From: Chloranthus sessilifolius | Taxonomy: Eukaryota > Streptophyta > Magnoliopsida > Chloranthales > Chloranthaceae | Direction: 5' to 3' | DNA: 64,000 nucleotides | Assembly (NCBI GenBank): GCA_021018995.1 | Contig: CM037591.1 | Span: forward strand, 6,206,001 to 6,270,000 | Shown here: one piece after another, positions 1 to 10,713 of the stretch | Numbering within the stretch: the stretch's first letter is position 1 | How the letters are laid out: every line of letters begins with the position of its first letter | Notes under the pieces: generated by a model | What the model was told of the DNA's origin: nothing | What the model saw: only the letters and a program-made list of their open reading frames with translations | The model's database searches: none | Made by a program: the position numbers and the translations under genes

Positions 1-827
1 TGTTTTCTTGGCCATGTTCTCCCCATTGTCTCTTGTCGCTACAATTATTTGCTCAACGTTTCTCTTAGGCGAAGTAATCACTTTGGGAAGGTGATTTAAG
101 TTTATGCATTCTTAATATTGTCTCTGAATTTTTAAATTGCAGTGGTTTGATAAGAGAAAATTAGAAAAACATGCCTACTTTCAATTAACTTTAGAAAAAC
201 ATGCCTGCTTTTTTAAGTTTTAAGAAAACAATGCCTATCCATTTTTTTAAAACGATTTGTGGGATACACGTGGCACTCATTTGAGATGGGATGTCACAGC
301 ATCTTGCCAAAAGATGATGAGCTGCTTGCCAAAAAGTTTGGGCATGATCCAATGCATATCTTCTGTTGAAAAAGTAGTCAAAGATGCTCAAATCCAATGC
401 ACCAGAATGGATGGGCAGAGACCTTAACTTTGATCCCCTCAAATAAAGGACAAAAAAGCCTTTAAAAAGTTGTCTTTAAAAAGCTGTCTTTGATCTATCA
501 AAAATGGGTGTTGTTTTCGATTGAATCACTACGGAAAAAAAATCGTAGGCACCAATTTCCTAAAACTTAAAAAATAGGGCATATATATTTTCCTAAAGTT
601 AACTAAAAGTAGGCTTGTTTTCCTAAAAATCCCTTTAATTAATATAGGGGACTAATTCTATATATCGGTTTGGTTGTTGCAGTGTTGTGGGAGGAGTTTT
701 CTTGGTTAGTGGCCTTTACACTGTTCTATGGGGAAAGAGCAAAGAAGAGATAGATAGTAAGTTAGCTACTGAAGAAGAAAAGGAGTTTTCTAAAGAGAGA
801 AACGAGATTATAATTTCACCTATTTGA
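1..827 (+). CDS. WAT1-related (EamA-type) transporter, last two coding exons (5' partial)
   Basis: C-terminal end of a plant drug/metabolite-transporter-family protein of the WAT1-related (nodulin MtN21-like) group, integral membrane proteins moving small metabolites or auxin. The penultimate exon is 1-90 (codons from base 2) and reads through FLAMFSPLSLV and FLLGEVITLG, ending in AG before GTGATT. The last exon is 683-827, after TTGTTGCAG. The split codon gives Ser, and the join reads ITLGS-VVGGVFLVSGLYTVLWGKSKEE, the usual last transmembrane helix and the WGKSKEE end of this family, then a charged tail to TGA at 825-827. Only about 77 residues are present of a usual 350-400. The exons are too short to stand out as open frames. 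The intron (91-682) is almost filled by a TIR element. Family call is firm; the member and substrate cannot be told from this end. Confidence 0.87.
148..637. mobile_element. Non-autonomous TIR element in the last WAT1 intron
   Basis: The left end (AAAAACATGCCTACTTT, then a second AAAACATGCC about 40 bases on) is mirrored at the right by AAAGTAGGCTTGTTTTCC. About 90 bp of imperfect terminal inverted repeat bound a 490-bp element with no coding capacity. A second copy in reverse orientation lies at about 1068-1570, and a relic of the interior at about 56100-56400. Target duplications were not resolved, so the superfamily is left open. Confidence 0.65.
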
Positions 828-1067
828 GTTCACTTCAAGCTCCTATGAAGTGCAAATTACTATGATTTTTTGAGTTCCTCCAATAGTGATAAATATGTAA
901 TGTCCAAAATGATTTAGTTTCTATCTTTTCCATATGAAGCAAGTCATCTCTTGTTTGCTTCTCTCAGTTTGGGGTAATATATCTACAAGATTGAACCAGC
1001 TAGTGATTAGAGTTTGGCTAACCGCTGAAGATTGAATCATAAGTGGAGGTCTAATATTTTTTTAGGG
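828..1067 (+). other. Probable 3' UTR and flank of the WAT1-related gene
   Basis: AT-rich sequence after the WAT1 stop codon with no coding signal. It presumably holds the 3' UTR and poly(A) site, but I cannot place the cleavage site. Confidence 0.4.
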
Positions 1068-1570
1068 CTTTTTAGAAAATGATGCCCAATTTCAGTTAAC
1101 TTTACGAAAACATGCCCGGTTTTTTTTTAATTTTTTAAAGGAAAACAGTGCCTATAATTTTAGATCCGTAGTAATTCAATAAAAAATATGATCCATTTTG
1201 GGTAGATGAGCTACCCAAAACGTGATTTCAAAAAAAGAAATTAAAAAAAAAAAAAAAAACTTTTTATAGACTTTTTAGCCCTTATTTTGAGGTGTCGAAG
1301 TTAGGATCACCACCCAATCAATCTAGTGCATTAGATTTGACCATCTTTGACTACTTTTTCTAAGGTAGATATGCATTAGATCATGCCTAAACTTTTTGGA
1401 TAGTAGATCATCTTTGGGCAAGTTGTTTTGGCATCCGATCCTAGATGCATGCCACGTGTAGCCCATATATCGCTTCTAAAAATTTGTAGGCACTGGTTCC
1501 CTAAAACTAAAAGAGTCGGCATGTTTTCCTAAAGTTAATGTAAAGTAGGCATGTTTTTCAAATTTTCTCT
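1068..1570. mobile_element. Second copy of the intronic TIR element, inverted
   Basis: Starts near AGGGCTTTTTAGAAAA and ends near AAGTAGGCATGTTTTTC. Terminal and interior words (CTTTGACTACTTTTTC, GCATTAGATCATGCC) match the 148-637 element in reverse complement. No open frame. Confidence 0.62.
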
Positions 1571-2508
1571 TTCTTTAACCCTTTATTATATATGAATGTA
1601 TTGATGATTTAGTCCTTGGATCATAAGTTTGTAGAGATTCAGGTACGGTCCGATCATAGGTTTGTGGAGGATTACATAATCCTCCACAAACTTAGAGCAC
1701 CTAGTGTTCCAACTCAAGATCAACCCTAGGCTCTCTAATGGTGAGAAAAAAAGGCTTCTATATAGGAAATGCTGCCATAGATACTTGCCAAGTGGAAAGG
1801 AAGACCAATGGACGGTCCAAATGGAGATTGAAGACATCTAATGGTCCAAGAAACATGTCTTATTTACAAGCTGGAGAGAATCAGCTCGCTTCGAGACCGA
1901 TAAACCAGGTTGAAGATGCTATTCTCATTGCCATAACGGCACGAGAGAACCCCATGCTTTTTTACTACGCTAGATCAAAACGAAAATTCTAAAAGGCACG
2001 AGTAAGCTCTCCTCTCTAGTTATAAATTTGCCCGGAAAAACATGAATCATAAGATTTTGCCTTTAAACTTTATGTTTTCTCATGTAATTATTACAAGCTT
2101 CCCCAATACATCCATTTGTACACATGGTACGAAATTGGGTGTATATATATATATATATATATATGGAAAATGAACCCTAGGACGTGGTTCCAGGATACAA
2201 CCCTAAAACGACACCCGTTCCCTCTAGGGCTTTAGAAACATAAATTTTTCTCTGAAATTTTTTTGCCTTTCAAGTCACAAGTCAAAATATCATGGTTATC
2301 CAACAAACATGGTGCATTGAATTTTTTCCAATTTTGACCTAATTAATGGTGGAAAAACATCCTTTTCTAATTATTTTTTTGTAGATAGTATGAGATCGAC
2401 CTTGGGAAACTTGTCGTGGCACCCAATCCTCGGGTTGGGTGCCACATGATGCCTAGCTAGCCACATCATAGGGTTCAACCCTACGATCACGTACTAGGAA
2501 ACCGTCTT

Positions 2509-2551
<43 letters not shown>

Positions 2552-2562
2552 AAAGGGATTCC
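1571..2562. other. Intergenic DNA: palindrome, TA microsatellites, weak MITE
   Basis: No gene recognised. It holds a near-perfect palindrome at 1660-1691 (listed separately), TA microsatellites at about 2142-2164 and 2512-2549, and between them (about 2165-2510) a possible MITE whose ends share CCTAG.ACGTG and ACCCT words in inverted orientation. An 84-codon open frame at 1738-1992 has no recognisable domain. Confidence 0.4.
1660..1691. repeat. 32-bp near-perfect palindrome
   Basis: GTTTGTGGAGGATTA is followed after a 2-base centre (CA) by its exact reverse complement. The stem is 15 bp and perfect. Confidence 0.9.
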
Positions 2563-2934
2563 GTCCTTTAATGGAGGACGGTGAGCATCCTCCAAGATCC
2601 CACTTAGAGTTCCATGTGGGACTTGTAATATTGTTTTGATGCCACATGGAACATAGGTACATTGCTTAGATCATCTTTGAAAAAAATAAAATTAAAAACT
2701 CATCTTCATCGTGTATTTCTTTAGTAGTAAAATTTGAGCTGTTGAAACTAGTTCAAGTTTGGCTAATTCTTTAAAATTCTGTTTTTGAAATTATATATTT
2801 TTAAATTGATCTAAAGAACACACTCGTGCTCCACAACTCTGCGTGGTACTCAAAATTTGTTTTGAGTGCCACATGGAGCTCCACGTGTATCTTGGAGGAT
2901 GGTGACCGTCCTCCATTAGAGGACCTATCTTGGA
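2563..2934. mobile_element. MITE with inverted ends of about 45 bp
   Basis: Left end GTCCTTTAATGGAGGACGG, then CATCCTCCAAGAT; the right end is the near-exact inverse (ATCTTGGAGGATGGTGACCG, then CTCCATTAGAGGAC). A 372-bp non-coding element. TSD not clear, partly because the left flank is a TA microsatellite. Confidence 0.75.
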
Positions 2935-3044
2935 TTACATGGGTCCTCATCATTTTTAACTATAAGGGGAAAACGAGAATCATCATTTAGCCTTTTGTTA
3001 GTACAAGCAGCGGTGGAACCACGTGTACCCGAGTGAAAGCGAGT

Positions 3045-3977
3045 TGTGACGGGGCCAATACTCGAGCTTGCGGCGTGGTGCGTGTGGCAAGACATGTGGT
3101 GCCAGGAGGGCACGCGACATAGGGCCATGTTGGCCTTGCGACGTGGTCGCGCTGCGAGGACGCGACACGGTCGCATGAGGGTACGACCCGGAGCGTCACG
3201 GTCGCGACACGGAAGCGACATAGCCAAGGTGGGCTAGCGATGCATGAGGCGTTGCGGTATGTCAAACCAATAGGTTTGAGGTTATCCTGTCATTCTGGCT
3301 GAATGACCGTTTTACCCTTATATAGGGGAAGGGAGCTAGAGAGCTATTCCCCCGCACACGGGGCCTTGCGTTGCCAGAGGGGGCGCAAGTGTCTCCTAGG
3401 CCTGAAAGGGTGGGCCTAAGACGTCGACGCAGCGATGCCGTGTGGAACCCGAGGGAGGTTGATGTATGGCCCCGGACTACGTGTCGCGGTGCATGCGGCT
3501 GGGCAACCTCGCGAGACAACACCAAGGCGCTGCGTGGGACTCAGTTGAGCACGACAACATGTGGGCTAAAGACGAACGTGTGCTAGTAATTCAGAACGCA
3601 CACGAAGGCAAGCTGCGTGGACTCGATGGCACGCGAGCGAGGCACAAGGTCAGGCTTGGTTCGGACGAGGTACTAGTGCGACAGGTGAAGCTTGAAGCGA
3701 GCCCAAGTTAGCCTTGATGGTGCGATTTGGCGTGTCGTAAGGCACGATGAGCGGAATGGTAGGCCGTGAAGCAGAGGCAACCATGTTGGGAGGAGTTCCG
3801 CCTCAGGGGTGCGTGCGATGATGCGATGGGTTGGCTTGTTGCACGCAGCGGACAGGCTGGTTGAAAGCGCGTCGAAGGACGCCCTCGCGACGATTGTTAT
3901 CAGAAGTAGGCTGACCTAGCGAAGCGTGCGTTAGGTGCCGCACGGGACTGAGGTTGCGGAAGTGCGACCCCGTGACA
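3045..3977 (+). mobile_element. Solo LTR, same family as the 27-32 kb element
   Basis: GC-rich block with termini TGTGAC and GTGACA, flanked by GAGT on both sides (3041-3044 and 3978-3981), a probable 4-bp target duplication. The interior words (GTGGTGCCAGGAGGGCACGC, the GGCAACCTCGCGAG region, TAGGCTGACCTAGC, TTAGGTGCCGCAC) match the LTRs at 27180-28303 and 30550-31723 in reverse complement. It is shorter (933 bp) and diverged. Several open frames cross it on both strands, but none resembles a protein. Confidence 0.7.
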
Positions 3978-4369
3978 GAGTGCCCGCACTCAACCCAAAG
4001 AATAAAAAAACATTAAAAATTAAACCAAACGCCTTATTCTCTCTCCCTCCCTCTCTCTCTCTCTCTAAACCCTCTCTAAATAAAACCCCCTCTCTCTCTC
4101 CAAAACCCAACGACCCCTCTCCAAACCCTCTCCTTCTCAGCTCGCCTAGTCACCCACCTGAAGCCTATGCCGACACTGCCGACGCCCTCCTCTTGCCGAC
4201 CCCCTCCCTACAGTAAGCTCTCTCTCTCTCAAGCATCGATTCTCAACCCTCTCTTCCTCTTCTTCTCAGCAGGCAGCAACAATAGGTCAACCGTCAGCAA
4301 GCCTGGCTAGCTCTCTTCTTCTCAGCTCTCTCGTCCTTCTTCTTAGCCCTCTCTTCTTTTTCTTCTTCT

Positions 4370-4403
<34 letters not shown>

Positions 4404-4450
4404 CCTTTGTCTCCTTGACTCCCTCTCTCTCTATCCTTTTCATATTTTCT
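3978..4450. repeat. CT-rich low-complexity tract
   Basis: Long pyrimidine runs ((CT)n, CTCTCTAAACC, CTTCTT). A 93-codon open frame at 3935-4216 runs into it and translates to Ser/Pro/Leu-rich low complexity, which I do not consider a gene. It could be a UTR-like or promoter-like pyrimidine tract, but no adjoining coding exon is seen. Confidence 0.6.
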
Positions 4451-5190
4451 TTTTTTATTTGATTTAGGGAGTATTTAAATATTTACATTAATTCAGACTT
4501 TAGAGGTAAATTAATTTAATTAGATTTACGGTTATATTTTCATTAAATTTAATATTTTATTTGGTAAAATATTAATTATATTTTAAAATATATTGTGTAG
4601 ACTTTGTTGAAATCGCATTTGTAGGCTCACACAATAGGATCAATGCAAAATCGGAGTTTATTGAGTTAAAATTTCGTCGGATCGGTGCTAAATCGGAGGT
4701 AATTTTCTTGTCTAAATCTAAATTTTGAAATTCTATTTTGTTTACTAAAAAGATTAATTTATGTTTAGAAAATGTGGATATATTTAGAATAATATCAGCA
4801 TGAATTTATATGTGATGTGTGTGACTTTATGTAGGTCATAAATCCTTAATTTTCATTAAAGCCTAAATCCCCAAAAAGTATAAATCTCTAATTTCTAAAG
4901 CCCTTTTGCAATCCCGAGTGCCCAAAAATGGTGTTTATGGGGATTTAAAGCATAGGCATTTCTAAAGCACTTTCATCGGATCATGCTAAAAGCGATATGT
5001 GGATAATTTTGAGTAAAAAAATTTTAATTTATGTTTAGGGTATGTGGAAAATTTTGTAGGATATGTGGATAATTTTGAGGTAAGTTGAGGTTTGAAATAT
5101 AGATATGTCATACAACATATGATAAAAATAGACTACGTTTCAATGAGGATCTAAAGGACTGATTTGCATCTTTTATTTATTGACCCAGTA
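4451..5190. other. AT-rich sequence, nothing recognised
   Basis: No open frame or repeat boundary I can support. It may include the 5' non-coding end of the hAT element whose coding relic starts at 5191. Confidence 0.35.
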
Positions 5191-5403
5191 ATGCACAAAT
5201 ATTTTAGGAAAAGATCTAAACTACCATCACCTTATGTAAGAGAAAATGAAATTTATGATGGAGTACAACCTCATGCACAACGTAGTAATGTTGAAAGTGG
5301 CGGAACTATGTGTGTGCCAGTGTGGGCAAATGTAGATGTTGACTTGACGAATCTTCTTGTAGATCCAGGTCTGCGTATTAAGATTTTAAGTTACCATTCT
5401 AAT

Positions 5404-6973
5404 TGTGCAACCATCGACTTTGCGGACCCGTCGCGATGATGCGCTCACTAAAAAAAATAGAGTCGCCACCAGAAACTTTTGGTGTCTCGGGATACCTAAA
5501 ATTAATATTATAAGCACCGAAGTGTGAAACATGACTCCGAATCACCGATCTATGCCAAAGTCTCTATGTAAGGACTTCGGTTATCAATCGAGAAGGTGTT
5601 AGACACCCGATTAGCCCGCTTGTAAGCGGTCTCTACTATGGTCAAGTTTAAAATAAAGAAAAAAAATAAACCATACTTCCTCTTGCTCGAAGACACTCCG
5701 ATTCTATTTGAGCCTCCCGCAATCACTAAAATTTCGGCGGCGTAATGACTCAAATTCTAGGATAAAGAAAAAGTAAAAGAAGGTAAAGGAATAGAGGGGA
5801 GAGCCGGAGCTCTCGAGCCCTCGCCGCGGATCTTTGCTTTGATGCTGACTCTGATGAGCTTTTGAAGGCAAATGGGTTAGAGATGAGTTTTTAACATACT
5901 GTGGCTTGGAAATGGTATTGAGGGAAGTATGGAGGTAGGAGATGAACTTGGGTTTCAAGACCTAGAAGGTTTAAGCTTTGAAACGGGGGGAGATTTTTCT
6001 AGAGTTCTCTGTTTTAGAAGTTTCTCTCTATCTCTTTAAAAAAATTTCTCTCTTTTAGGTCGGTTCCTCTTTCGCAATTTTTTTTTTAGGTCTGAAATTT
6101 TTCTAGGTCTGGCAAGTGAAGGGTGGGGTCCCTATTTATAGAGTTGGGGGAGGTTAAGAGAGGTTCTTAACCTCTAATGGAGGTTAAGAATTAGGTAATG
6201 TTTGATCCAAGGTTTTTGAAGATTTTTAGGCCTTGAAAAAGGTTAAAAATGGGTTTTAATGGTGGATGATGGGGGGTAGCCACTTAAATGGCACAAAGGT
6301 GGTTCTAAAGGTTTATAGGGGTCAAAGGGTTATAAAAAAATACTCCCCAAAGTCCAGGAAAATCCACAGGTCAAAACCCAAAAATCAAGAATAAGTCATC
6401 TCAGATGTGTAGGTTTGATGAATAGCGTCACGATTCGAATCCTAACATCATGATTTGAACCCCGAATCTTGTTTACGATCCATTCTGATTTACAATTATG
6501 AATCCTGGCCTGTTTACGATCCATCCTGATTTATGATTCTGAATCCTGAATCCTGTTTACGATCCATCCTGATTTACGATTTTGAATCCTAAATCTTGTT
6601 TACGATCCATCTTGATTTACGATTCTGAATCAGGAATCCTCCATTTTTGTGCATTCTTCATTTCGTCATAACTTTTGATGTACAACTCGAAATTATGCGA
6701 TTCTTGGCTCATTAAAAAGCTGAGAACCTCTACTTTCCATTGGTATAGTCCTCAGCTTCTGCTGATATCTATGTAAAGTTTGATACTCCTCTTTATATCC
6801 GCTAATTTAGTTGGTTCAAATTGGGTTCTATGGATCCGATTTAAGCTTTGTAGACGTCTTGGAAGGGTTCTATGGGTTCGGTAAGGGTACGGGAGGTGCT
6901 TTCGAAAGCTCAGAAGCACACCGTTCTCGAAGTACATATCGATCGTGCCTTGGGCAAAATTTGGGTGTACACA
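5404..6973. mobile_element. Solo LTR with perfect 5-bp TSD inside the hAT transposase
   Basis: Begins TGTGCAACCATCG and ends GGGTGTACACA, so it has the TG...CA ends of an LTR. CTAAT lies directly on both sides (5399-5403 and 6974-6978). The two flanks join in frame within the hAT protein family's order (ILSYHSN then VQENIRR). At 1570 bp it lacks any coding region, so it is best read as a solo LTR left after LTR-LTR recombination. The family is unrelated to the LTR at 3045-3977. Confidence 0.88.
6471..6640. repeat. Minisatellite, about 42-bp unit, four copies
   Basis: Within the solo LTR. Copies begin with GTTTACGATCCAT at 6471, 6512, 6555 and 6598, each followed by CTGATTTACGATT and GAATCC-type words. 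Confidence 0.85.
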
Positions 6974-7698
6974 CTAATGTACAGGAAAATATAAGAAGAA
7001 CTAATTTACAGAAGAGTCATTTTCAACTCAAATGACATAATTTTCCTCAAACGAAATTTTTGAATAAGTTTCTTGGATTTAATCCCACATGATTTGACGA
7101 GTTCAATGGTTGGTTAGAATATAACATAGAGAAAGTTGTTGCATATTGCTTATGTTGCTATCTATCTAAATCGGATAGAGGAGGATAAGGGGGTGGTGAG
7201 CAATTTGTTAGTGAAACCTTTAGAAGTTGGAAGAGGAAAGAGAAATTAAGCACTCATGTTGGAGGACTTAATAGTATTCATCATTAAGCTTATGTGATGT
7301 GTGAAAATCTTTTAAATCAGATGCAACACATAGAGATTGTTTTCGAGAAACATATTGAACAAGAAAAAATATATTACAGCTTGTTTGTATGCATCGATTG
7401 ATTGCGTACGATATCTCACTCGTCAAGGGTTGACTTTTTGTGGCCACGACGAATCAGAGGATTCAATAAATAAAAGAACCTTTCGTCAACTGTTGAATTT
7501 TCTTTCCAATCATAATGAAGAAATTAAGAAAGTTATGCTGAACAATGCTCCCAGAAATTTACAATTAATATCACCAAAGATTTAGAAAGAGATTGTTCAA
7601 GTATATATAATTGAAACTATAAGAGTGATCATCGATGATCTTGAAGACACTTTCTTCTCACTATTAGTTAATGAGTCTCGTAATATATCCATCAAAAC

Positions 7699-9270
7699 TT
7701 GAACTTTGACCTTGACATCAATAATGCACCTAAACTATTGCTCCTATCTAATAGACATCTAAATTTTATATAAGTTCATCAACTAAACTCCTACCGTCTG
7801 TCACCTTCCGTTAATATGTAATCGGAAAATGCTAAGTTGGCATACAGCACCCCAAGAAAGTGCGTGTGGCATGCCAACGTGGCGAAGACTTAACGAAAAT
7901 GACGGCTGATGTGACTTGTCCTCACGTATCTCCGACGTGATGTAATTAATATTCCCTCCAAAATATTAAGAAGAGGAGATTAGAAAGAACCACTGGTTCT
8001 TCTTCCTCTCGGCTTGGTTTTTGAAGGTCTTCTTCTCCAGTGATTAGGACTTTCAAATAGAGGTGCAGATTATTTCGGGGTTTCTCATTTAAAATCAGAA
8101 ACACTTAATTGAGCATCCAAATGGTGAAAATGGTTTGGAGTGAGAGAGAGAGAGAGTTCATTCAAGGTTCCTATCTACGGTAAGTCTTCTCTCAAGAAGA
8201 TTAAGGTTTTCTACAATTCTTTCTGCACTTCTTTTCTGTAATTCTTGAAGGTATTAGTATTGAATAATATAGAGATATATAATGCATGATTTTGAGATAT
8301 AACAGAGAGATATAATGTTCAAACTCTTTGTGCATAGCAGAGGCATACAAGAAGGATATATATATATATATATATATAACATGAGATAAGGGTTACTCTT
8401 TAGTGCATAACAGAGGGAATAATAGAGAGATATAATGTTGAAACTCTTTGGTGCATGACAGAGGCATAAGTGAATTTGAGATAAGGGTTACTCTTTTTGG
8501 GCTTTTAGTTATTGGTTATGAGATATATTTATGGTATGTAACAGAGAAGAACAATATTCAATTCAGATTATGGGATGTCCCTAATCCACTCATACAACCA
8601 TCAAACTAGGAATTTCTTGAACCACAAATATAAAAAAAAAAAATACAGCTGAGAACCAACGAAACTCATAAGATATACTCTCTACGCTTCCTTCTTTTGA
8701 TTTCCATCTCAAACTTATTACACATCTGAAGGAGCCCCGGAATAATTTGGACGACGCTCTCACACATCGGGGGATCAACCCAGCCGAAGTCTCTGCACGC
8801 TATGTTCGGGTAGCTCACGAATCTTCTCCCCAGGTTTACAGACGTCCACGATATTTGAATTTGCCGCTGATTTTTGCAGAAGCCACACAGGTTTTCTGTA
8901 ATGAACTTCGTCTTTTCCGCCCAACTCTCCATCTTTTCTATTTACAAACCCTAACTGTAGCGCCAAATACTAAATTTATAACTTATAGGTCACGTAAGGT
9001 TCACATATGGAGAGGAAGGACCAAAGATTCTTTCAGATTTTTTTTTTTTTTAAAACTGTTTTTGCTAAGTCGCCGCCAACTTAACATTTTCAAATTTGAC
9101 ATGCCATACACGCTTTCTTAGGGTGATGTATGCCAACTCAGCATTTTTCGTTCGCATATTAACGGAAGAAGACAGTGGGAGTTTAGTTGATGGACTTATA
9201 TAAACTTTGGATGCCTATTAGATATGAGCAATAGTGTAAGTGTGTTATTGATGTCGGGATCAAAGTTCAA
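7699..9270. mobile_element. Long-TIR (Mutator-like) element carrying a gene fragment
   Basis: Starts TTGAACTTTGACCTTGACAT and ends with the imperfect inverse. The repeat continues inward for about 180 bp (CTAATAGACATC, GTTCATCAACTAAACTCC, CCGTTAATATG, then GCATGCCAACGTGG). Such long TIRs on a 1.57-kb element resemble non-autonomous Mutator-like elements. No TSD could be read. Its left edge abuts the hAT relic. The interior contains a GRF zinc-finger-like sequence on the minus strand and short local duplications (AACAGAG.GATATAATGTT at about 8300 and 8424). Confidence 0.75.
8666..8932 (-). pseudogene. GRF-type zinc-finger-like protein fragment
   Basis: An 88-codon minus-strand reading inside the long-TIR element. 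It contains WTSVNLGRRFVSYPN, CRDFGWVDPPMC and QIIPGLLQMCNKFE in the order of plant GRF zinc-finger proteins, where WT..NPGRRF..CPN...C..F.W.DPPMC and IIPGLLRR are typical. The Cys expected in the CPN motif is Tyr and the NPGRRF Pro is Leu, so zinc binding is probably lost. The reading ends soon after a basic EIKRRKRR stretch; a shifted frame further on gives a hydrophobic tail. Either a captured host fragment (Pack-MULE style) or an accessory gene of the element. Family resemblance is good; function is doubtful. Confidence 0.62.
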
Positions 9271-9612
9271 AATTTTTAAAAGAAAATTTCATAATAAAAA
9301 TTATATTTTATAATATAAATTAATTGAAATTTATATTCATTATATAAAATTTATATCTGATTCATCTTGCACCCTGGGACTAGATTAGAATCATAGTCCT
9401 GCCACTGAATACATGCGAAACTAAAATTCATCTTCAAATTTTCAGTAACCACACCGAAAAATCTTGTCTTTGGGTCTAAATGTTATAAAATTGATAAGGT
9501 TTTAGAATGAATGAAGGATTTATCAAAAAAATAAAAATAAATGAATAAATGAATGAAGGAGCTACCAAAAGAATAGAAAAGACTAAAAATCTTTTAATTC
9601 AGTCATTGAGAT
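9271..9612. other. AT-rich stretch, possible 3' end of the hAT relic
   Basis: No gene. Words near 9364-9407 (CACCCTGGGACTAG, AGTCCTGCCACTG) resemble the CTGGCTCCGCC-type 3' end of hAT elements of this group, so this may be the end of the element whose transposase starts at 5191. Weak. Confidence 0.3.
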
Positions 9613-9939
9613 GGTACCTTTATTTGCGCCGAGGGAATCTTTGAAGGCAATTATGCAAAACGTTTTGAATCATATGATGGAGATTGTTTTTCATACGAAT
9701 CTTTCATATAATAGATTTTGAGATCATGGGCATTAGGCATTCAACTTTTTTATTTTGGCACACATCCCAAAAGAGAGACCGAAAATTAGCTTGACACACA
9801 TAATGCTCGAATGTGATTCCTTTTGATGTGTGCTTAATGAAATCAAAAACTGACTGTATGATGGCCCATCATCTGATTGAAACCAGTCAAAGGTTTTTTG
9901 CCCTCAAAGATAGATTTGTTGGGTGCAAATAAAGGTACC
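9613..9939. mobile_element. Hairpin MITE of the GATCATGGGCCCACC family
   Basis: Ends GGTACCTTTATTTGC and its inverse GCAAATAAAGGTACC. The two halves are inverse to each other almost throughout, centred near the ACACATCCCAAAAG word. Same internal words as about 17 other copies in the window. No coding capacity. Confidence 0.78.
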
Positions 9940-10326
9940 TTCAAGATATGAGAGTCAGCTCATTCATCCTCACCATTATAAAGGGCCTCGTAGATTTGAC
10001 ATCCCAGAGAAGAAAATTCAAACATCGAACTTATATAAAATTAAAATATTATAGATGGTGGACAATTTTACAGACAGTTTATATGGCGCAACGTGATTGG
10101 CTATAGTGCTTGTTGGGCCCAAGCACTGCAGCCAGCCACATTGCACCGCATAAGCTGTCTGCAAAATTATCTATAAAAAAATTATCTACCATATAAAACT
10201 GTCGTATAAAATTCAAATGTGGGCCTCAGTGTGGGTTGAGTAGGTTTGATTCCCCTGGTTGGTGAACCACTTACTCATCTTTGGTTTGGCCACGATTGGG
10301 ATGTGTGGCATGGCAAATCTTTTTAA

Positions 10327-10713
10327 GGGTATGACTATTTTCACCCGTTTAATAGTAAGTACCACATAATTTTTTTTCGGATAAAAATTATTGACTAATT
10401 TGAATATAATGATGGAGATATTTTTCTCAATCTTTCTCACGATAGATCTTAAGATCATGGTACACCTATAAGACGGTTAGATATCGATTCCACATGGCAC
10501 ATGTCTCTAGAAGTGAAGGTCAGCTCCTTAATTTACCCATGATCTAGGTCACTTTTGGGGATGTGTGCCATGTGAAATTAACATCTGACCGTCTGATAGG
10601 TGCGCTATAATCTTAAGATCTATAATGATCATCCGATTCAAATTGGTCAATGTTTTTGTCCGTGAAAATATTTTGTGGTACTTACTATTAAATGAGTGAG
10701 AATAGTTGTACCC
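10327..10713. mobile_element. Hairpin MITE, same family with different tips
   Basis: Left GGGTATGACTATTTTCACCC and right inverse (GAGAATAGTTGTACCC), with TTTAATAGTAAGTACCACA repeated inverted inside each tip. The interior carries the family's GATCTTAAGATCATGG and CACATGGCACA words. Confidence 0.78.

Larger units (their letters stand above)
5191..7698 (+). pseudogene. Decayed hAT-type transposase (zinc finger MYM-type 1-like), split by a solo LTR
   Basis: Relic of the plant hAT transposase family annotated as TTF-type/zinc finger MYM-type protein 1-like. The likely start, at 5191, reads MHKYFRKRSK, the usual short basic N-terminus, and runs to VDPGLRIKILSYHSN at 5403. The frame resumes at 6979 (VQENIRRTNLQKSHF, then HNFPQTKF). 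FDEFNGWLEY, AYCLCCYL and EKLSTHVGGLNSIH follow, then after a frameshift near 7375 ASIDCVRYLTRQGLTFCGHD, NHNEEIKKVMLNNAPRNLQL and IIDDLEDTFFSLLVNESRNI. The last part enters the DUF4371/RNase H-like catalytic half, the remainder of which is absent. In-frame stops at 7033, 7090, 7186, 7285 and 7583 rule out function. At 7090 a family Trp codon reads TGA, consistent with decay of methylated cytosine. Confidence 0.86.

Noticed and set aside
2925-4216. Overlapping open frames on both strands in the GC-rich block
   Set aside because: The block is a solo LTR followed by a CT-rich tract. Frames are open because of composition, and none has a recognisable domain.
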